Assembly (NCBI RefSeq): GCF_004027225.2 | Contig: NC_044288.2 | Location: 7,189,744-7,253,743, forward strand | From: Strigops habroptila | Lineage: Eukaryota > Chordata > Aves > Psittaciformes > Psittacidae | Direction of reading: 5' to 3' | DNA length: 64,000 nt | Part shown: one piece after another, positions 60,311 to 64,000 of the stretch | Numbering within the stretch: the stretch's first letter is position 1 | How the letters are laid out: each line of letters begins with the position of its first letter | Position numbers and translations under genes: made by a program | The notes under the pieces: model-generated | What the model was told of the DNA's origin: nothing | Databases searched by the model: none | The model's input: only the letters and a program-made list of their open reading frames with translations

Positions 60311-61010
60311 CACATTATGGTGGGTCTGGGCGTGAGGTCAAGGTGGGGCTAATAAAGGCCTGGGGGCGTGGTCTGTGCTGTGGGAGGGGCTAATGTAGGA
60401 GGGTGGGTGTGGTCTAGGCTGAGGGATAGGTCGTACCAGGGGATGAGGCCTCTGTTGGGGTGGGCCAATGAGGGACAAGGGGCGGGGACTCGGGTGAGGG
60501 TGTGATCGAGGCTGTGGCTGGGGCCAGGACTAGTGAGGGGTGGAGCTGTGGTGTAGGCAAGGGGCGGGGACAGTTCTGGGGGCGTGGTCTAGGCTGGGGC
60601 TAGGGCCGTGGCCGGGGTGGGGTCTCAGCTAGGAGCAGGGCTCAGGGAGGCCCGGGATTCGGGGGCTTTGTGACAGAGGGCGTGGCTTGGGTAGGTGCGT
60701 GGTCAGGGCTCTGGGCGGGGTTAGTACAGGGCGGGGGGCGCGGCCCAAAGAGAGCGGAGCCATACTTAGGGGCGTCTCCTTGGCAAGGGATGTGGGTGTG
60801 GCCAAGACGGGGCTGGGTGGGAAGGTCTGAAGCAGGCCCGAGATGGGACCATGCTGGGGGGTGTGGCCAGGGCTGGGGGGCGGGACCAGAGCTGGGGTCG
60901 ATGAAGGCCTGGGGGTGTGCTTAGGCTGGAAGTGTGGTTCCATGCTGGGCGTGGGCCCAGCCACGGGTGGGTGGGGCTATGGGAGGGGCGGGATCACTAC
61001 AGAGAGCAGG
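60311..61010. repeat. GC-rich minisatellite with repeated GGGGCGTGG/GGTGTGG boxes
   Basis: About 700 bp of irregular units of the kind ggggcgtggtctaggctggg. GC-box or KLF-type sequences recur (for example at 60362-60371, ~60405, ~60579, ~60675 and ~60860). Open frames on both strands are G/P/T-rich repeat products and are not called. Confidence 0.75.
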
Positions 61011-61540
61011 ATGAAACGAGGGAAAGGTTAAAAACCACAGATGGGCAGCAAGATAGAGGAAGACAGAGAAAACCAGCGAGCAAAAAGAGCAAGAGAAGAA
61101 GAATTATATTGCAGTGTAGGGAGAAAGACTGGGACACTTAAAAGGATGGTCTGGGGGACACACACATCAGAAGGGTAGAAAGAAAAAGAGAGGGATGGGG
61201 AGTAAGACAATGTGATAGAAGAGAAGGAGATGTAAGGATATGGAATAGCAGAGGTACGTGGAAGAGGAAAGACTGACAGAGAAACGCGAGGGTGAGGAGC
61301 ATTACAGAAAGATGGAGAACAAAAAAATAGTAATTGGCAAACAGAAATACAGACACTAAAAAACACTGAAGGGAACAGGACAGAGGGATAGAGCAATAGG
61401 AAAAAATCGACAGGAAGAAGGATGGGTAACACAAAGCAGGACACTGGGTAAGTGAGAGGGAGGGAACACAGAGTGGGATAGAGGGGGCAGGAAGAGAGGA
61501 CAAAAAACAATAGGGAAAGGAAGATAAGAAGAGTAGCCAA
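61011..61540. repeat. Purine-rich degenerate tandem repeat
   Basis: The plus strand is almost all A and G (agacagagaa, gaaagactggga, ggatgggga types) for ~530 bp, with no clean period. The complementary strand gives a Leu/Ser/Phe-rich 170-codon frame that is only a composition effect. A similar stretch precedes the second LTR at 63.24-63.68 kb. Confidence 0.7.
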
Positions 61541-61542
61541 TC

Positions 61543-62096
61543 CCTACTTTTGGCTGGGATAGAGTTATTTTTCTTCCTAGCAGCTGTGTTTTAGCTTTAG
61601 TCTGAGAATAATGCTGATAACACACCAATGTTTTAATTGTTACTCTGAGGACTTTTCAATGTCTCATGCTCTGCCAGGGAGGACAGTCACAAGAAGCCAG
61701 GAGAGAGCAAAGACAGGACACCTGACCCGAACTAGCCAAGGGGATGTCTCATACCACACCACATCGCGCTTGGGATAGAAACTCGGGGGCATTACCCAGA
61801 AGGGACTGATCGCTGCACAGGTCAGGCTGGGTATCAGTCAGCGGACAGTAAGCAATTGTATTGTGCATCACTTGTATGTATTGGTTTTTTCCCTTTCCTC
61901 TTTTAGTTTTATATTCTCTCGTTATTTCCATTATCGTTAGTAGTTGTATTATATTGTACTTTGCTTATTAAACTGTTCTCATCTCAACCCGCGGGTTTTA
62001 CATTCCTCCGATTCTCCTCCCCATTCTGCCCAGGGAGGCAGGAAATGAGCGAGCGGCTGCTGGTGCTGAGCTACCAGCTGGGTTTAAATCACAACA
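61543..62096 (+). mobile_element. ERVL-type LTR (solo or terminal)
   Basis: The sequence ggctgggatagagttattt near the start, the middle part aaggacttttcaatgtctcatgc, the attaaactgttctcatctca polyadenylation-type region and the ggtttaaatcacaaca end match the very common avian ERVL LTR layout. The ends form an imperfect inverted pair. No internal genes are attached. A CR1 in the opposite orientation starts 10 bp downstream. Confidence 0.85.
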
Positions 62097-62105
62097 GCCA
62101 AGAAA

Positions 62106-63240
62106 GAGAATCATAGAATCATAGAATCATAGAATCGTAAGGGTTGGAAAGGACCTTAAGATCATCTAGTTCCAACCCCCCTGCCATGGGCAGGGACACC
62201 TTGCCCTAAACCATGTGGCTCAAGGCTCTGTCCAACCTGGCCTTGAACACCGCCAGGGATGGAGCATCCACAACCTCCCTGGGCAACCCATTCCAGTGCT
62301 TCACCACCCTCACTGTAAAGAACTTCTTCCTTATATCTAATCTAAACTTCCTCTGTTTAAGTTTGAACCCATTACCCCTTGTCCTACCACTACAGTCCCT
62401 AAGGAAGAGTCCCTCCCCAGCATCCTTGTAGACCCCCTTCAGATACTGGAAGGCTGCTATGAGGTCACCACGCAGCCTTCTCTTCTCCAGGCTGAACAGC
62501 CCCAACTTTCTCAGCCTGTCTTCATATGGGAGGTGCTCCAGCCCTCTTATCATCCTCGTGGCCCTCCTCTGGACTCGCTCCAACAGCTCCATGTCCTTTT
62601 TATGTTGAGGACACCAGAACTGTACGCAGTACTCCAAGTGAGGTCTCACAAGAGCAGAGTAGAGGGGCAGGATCACCTCCTTCGACCTGCTGGCCACGCT
62701 TCTTTTGATGCAGCCCAGGATACGGTTGGCTTTCTGGGCTGCAAGCGCACACTGCCGGCTCATGTTAAGCTTCTCGTCAACCAACACCCCCAAGTCCTTT
62801 TCTGCAGGGCTGCTCTGAATCTCTTCTCTGCCCAGCCTGTAGCAGTGCCTGGGGTTGCCCCGACCCAGGTGTAGGACCTTGCACTTGGCTTGGTTAAACT
62901 TCATAAGGTTGGCATTGGCCCACCTCACAAGCATGTCAAGGTCCCTCTGGATGGCATCCCTTCCCTCCAGCGTATCAACCGAACCACACAGCTTGGTGTC
63001 ATCGGCAAACTTGCTGAGGGCGCACTCAATCCCACTGTCCATGTCACCGACAAAGATGTTGAACAGGACCGGTCCCAACACCGATCCCTGAGGGACACCA
63101 CTCGTTACAGGTTTCCAACTGGACATCGAGCCATTTACCACAACTCTTTGCGTGCGGCCATCGAGCCAGTTTTTTATCCACCGAGTGGTCCATCTATCAA
63201 ATTGATGTCTCTCCAATTTAGAGACAAGGATGTCATGTGG
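62106..63240 (-). mobile_element. CR1 LINE, 5'-truncated, open reverse-transcriptase frame
   Basis: The 3' end lies at 62106 (tcatagaatcatagaatcat on the plus strand). The minus-strand frame is open from ~63238 to 62206, about 344 codons. It begins [20 protein letters not shown]. It contains [15 protein letters not shown] and the catalytic FADDTKL, and the thumb region to the CR1 stop. The endonuclease and N-terminal reverse-transcriptase parts are missing, so it cannot move by itself. The intact frame marks it as the youngest CR1 here. Confidence 0.95.
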
Positions 63241-63680
63241 GAAAGAAGGGGGGAGAAATAATAAGACAGGCAGCAGAATGAAGGAATAAAGGCAGAATAA
63301 TCAGGGACATGAAGCAGGACAAATGGAGAACGAGGGGGAAAAAAGGGCAGGGAGCAGGACAGAGATGGAGAAAAAAGCATTAGGGGCAGAGGTATACAGA
63401 GAGGAAAATAAAGGTTAAAGACAGGGAAAACGAGCGGAAGAACTCGGACAGAGGACAGATATGGGGGCGGGAAACCTACGATGGCCATCAGGAGAGATAC
63501 ATGGAGAAGAACAAAAAGCCCTGGCTGCAGGACAGAGATGGATTGACAAAAAACAGTGACAGGGAGCAGGGCAGAGTGAGACAAAACGAAACACAAAAAA
63601 AGAGATGGAGATGTATCAGCGCAAGGAGATGGAAAAAGAAAAAAAAAAACGATGGACTGCAGGACAGACAATGGTGTCTT
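63241..63680. repeat. Purine-rich degenerate tandem repeat, second block
   Basis: About 440 bp of A/G-rich plus-strand sequence (ggacagagatggagaaaaaa type), resembling 61.01-61.54 kb. The minus-strand frames are Phe/Leu/Ser-rich by-products. The block directly precedes an LTR, as its counterpart does. Confidence 0.7.
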
Positions 63681-63682
63681 AG

Positions 63683-64000
63683 GTTCAGCAGCAACTGGGT
63701 TTTTTTTCTTCTCCTTCCTAGTAGCTGGTGCAGTGCTGTGTTTCAGCTTTAGTCTGGGAACAATGCTGAGAACACACCAATGTTTTAGTTGTTGCTAAAT
63801 AATGTTTTCTCTGATCAAGGACTTTTCAGTCTTTTATGCTCTGCCAGTGAGGAGGGGCACAAGAAGCCAGGAGGAAGCAGAGATACGACACCTGATCCAA
63901 ACTAGCCAAAGAGGTATTCCATACTACAGCATGTTATGCCCAGTATATAAACTGTTGGGAGTCAGCCGGAAGAGGCAGATCGCTGCTCGGGTCAGGCTGG
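63683..64000 (+). mobile_element. ERVL-type LTR, cut by the window end
   Basis: Aligns with the LTR at 61.5 kb (tagctggtgcagtgctgtgt, aaggacttttcagtc, agccaggagg). It retains a better tatataaactg TATA region at ~63942-63952. It runs off the right edge in the same orientation as the first LTR. Confidence 0.85.

Noticed and set aside
61028..61540. 170-codon Leu/Ser/Phe-rich minus-strand frame resembling a membrane protein
   Set aside because: Composition effect of a purine-rich plus strand. A similar frame appears over the second purine-rich block.
62206..63216. Host gene candidate of 336 codons
   Set aside because: It is the CR1 reverse transcriptase ([14 protein letters not shown]), not a host gene.

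Overview
The window looks like bird nuclear DNA. It carries CR1 LINE 3' ends in both orientations, avian ERVL-type and other LTRs, and vertebrate exons with GT/AG splice sites. Roughly half of it is tandem repeat. There is no prokaryotic signal. All three recognisable gene remnants lie on the minus strand, and none is complete.

Layout. (1) 1-29.54 kb: one satellite array. A 21-bp CT/GA motif forms variable blocks that alternate with a conserved ~300-bp CpG-containing core. I count 35 cores. The array has 1.7-kb higher-order repeats at ~4.5-10.6 kb and a nearly perfect ~5.17-kb tandem duplication (14.717-19.883 / 19.884-25.06 kb). (2) 29.54-30.2 kb: an A-rich 12-mer satellite, followed by a GC-rich stretch with a 21-bp-arm palindrome. 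(3) 30.5-30.9 kb: a possible plus-strand terminal exon ending in a hydrophobic, GPI-signal-like tail and AATAAA. (4) 30.93-32.45 kb: a 21/42-bp minisatellite. (5) 32.89-33.37 kb: two exons of an IgLON cell-adhesion gene (third Ig domain), one with a 4-nt TG expansion. (6) 33.5-35.87 kb: a ~195-bp satellite with A-B-C order, with decayed inverted copies at 37.1-38.5 kb. (7) 38.59-39.53 kb: an LTR-like repeat interrupted by CR1. (8) 39.59-39.73 kb: a CpG-rich patch with CCAAT and TATA boxes. (9) 39.74-40.63 kb: a C/A-rich minisatellite. (10) 40.63-42.46 kb: the last five exons of MPDU1, with indels. (11) 42.77-55.12 kb: six to seven exons of a choline-transporter-like (SLC44A) gene in AT-richer, intron-like DNA. 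Its 3' half is missing. (12) 55.66-58.03 kb: LTR-like elements. (13) 58.75-59.35 kb: a CpG island with NRF1 and ETS motifs. (14) 60.1-61 kb: an AT-rich and then a GC-box minisatellite. (15) 61-64 kb: purine-rich DNA, two ERVL-type LTRs and a CR1 with an open reverse-transcriptase frame.

The 5' part of SLC44A runs head-to-tail into the 3' part of MPDU1 at ~42.46-42.77 kb, exactly where base composition changes. Gene fragments of different origin embedded in satellites are what one would expect in heterochromatin-rich avian DNA: a W chromosome, a dot microchromosome, or a songbird germline-restricted chromosome. A chimeric assembly is equally possible. The sequence alone cannot decide between these.

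Most long open frames in the repeats arise because 21-bp monomers lack stops, and I do not call them genes.
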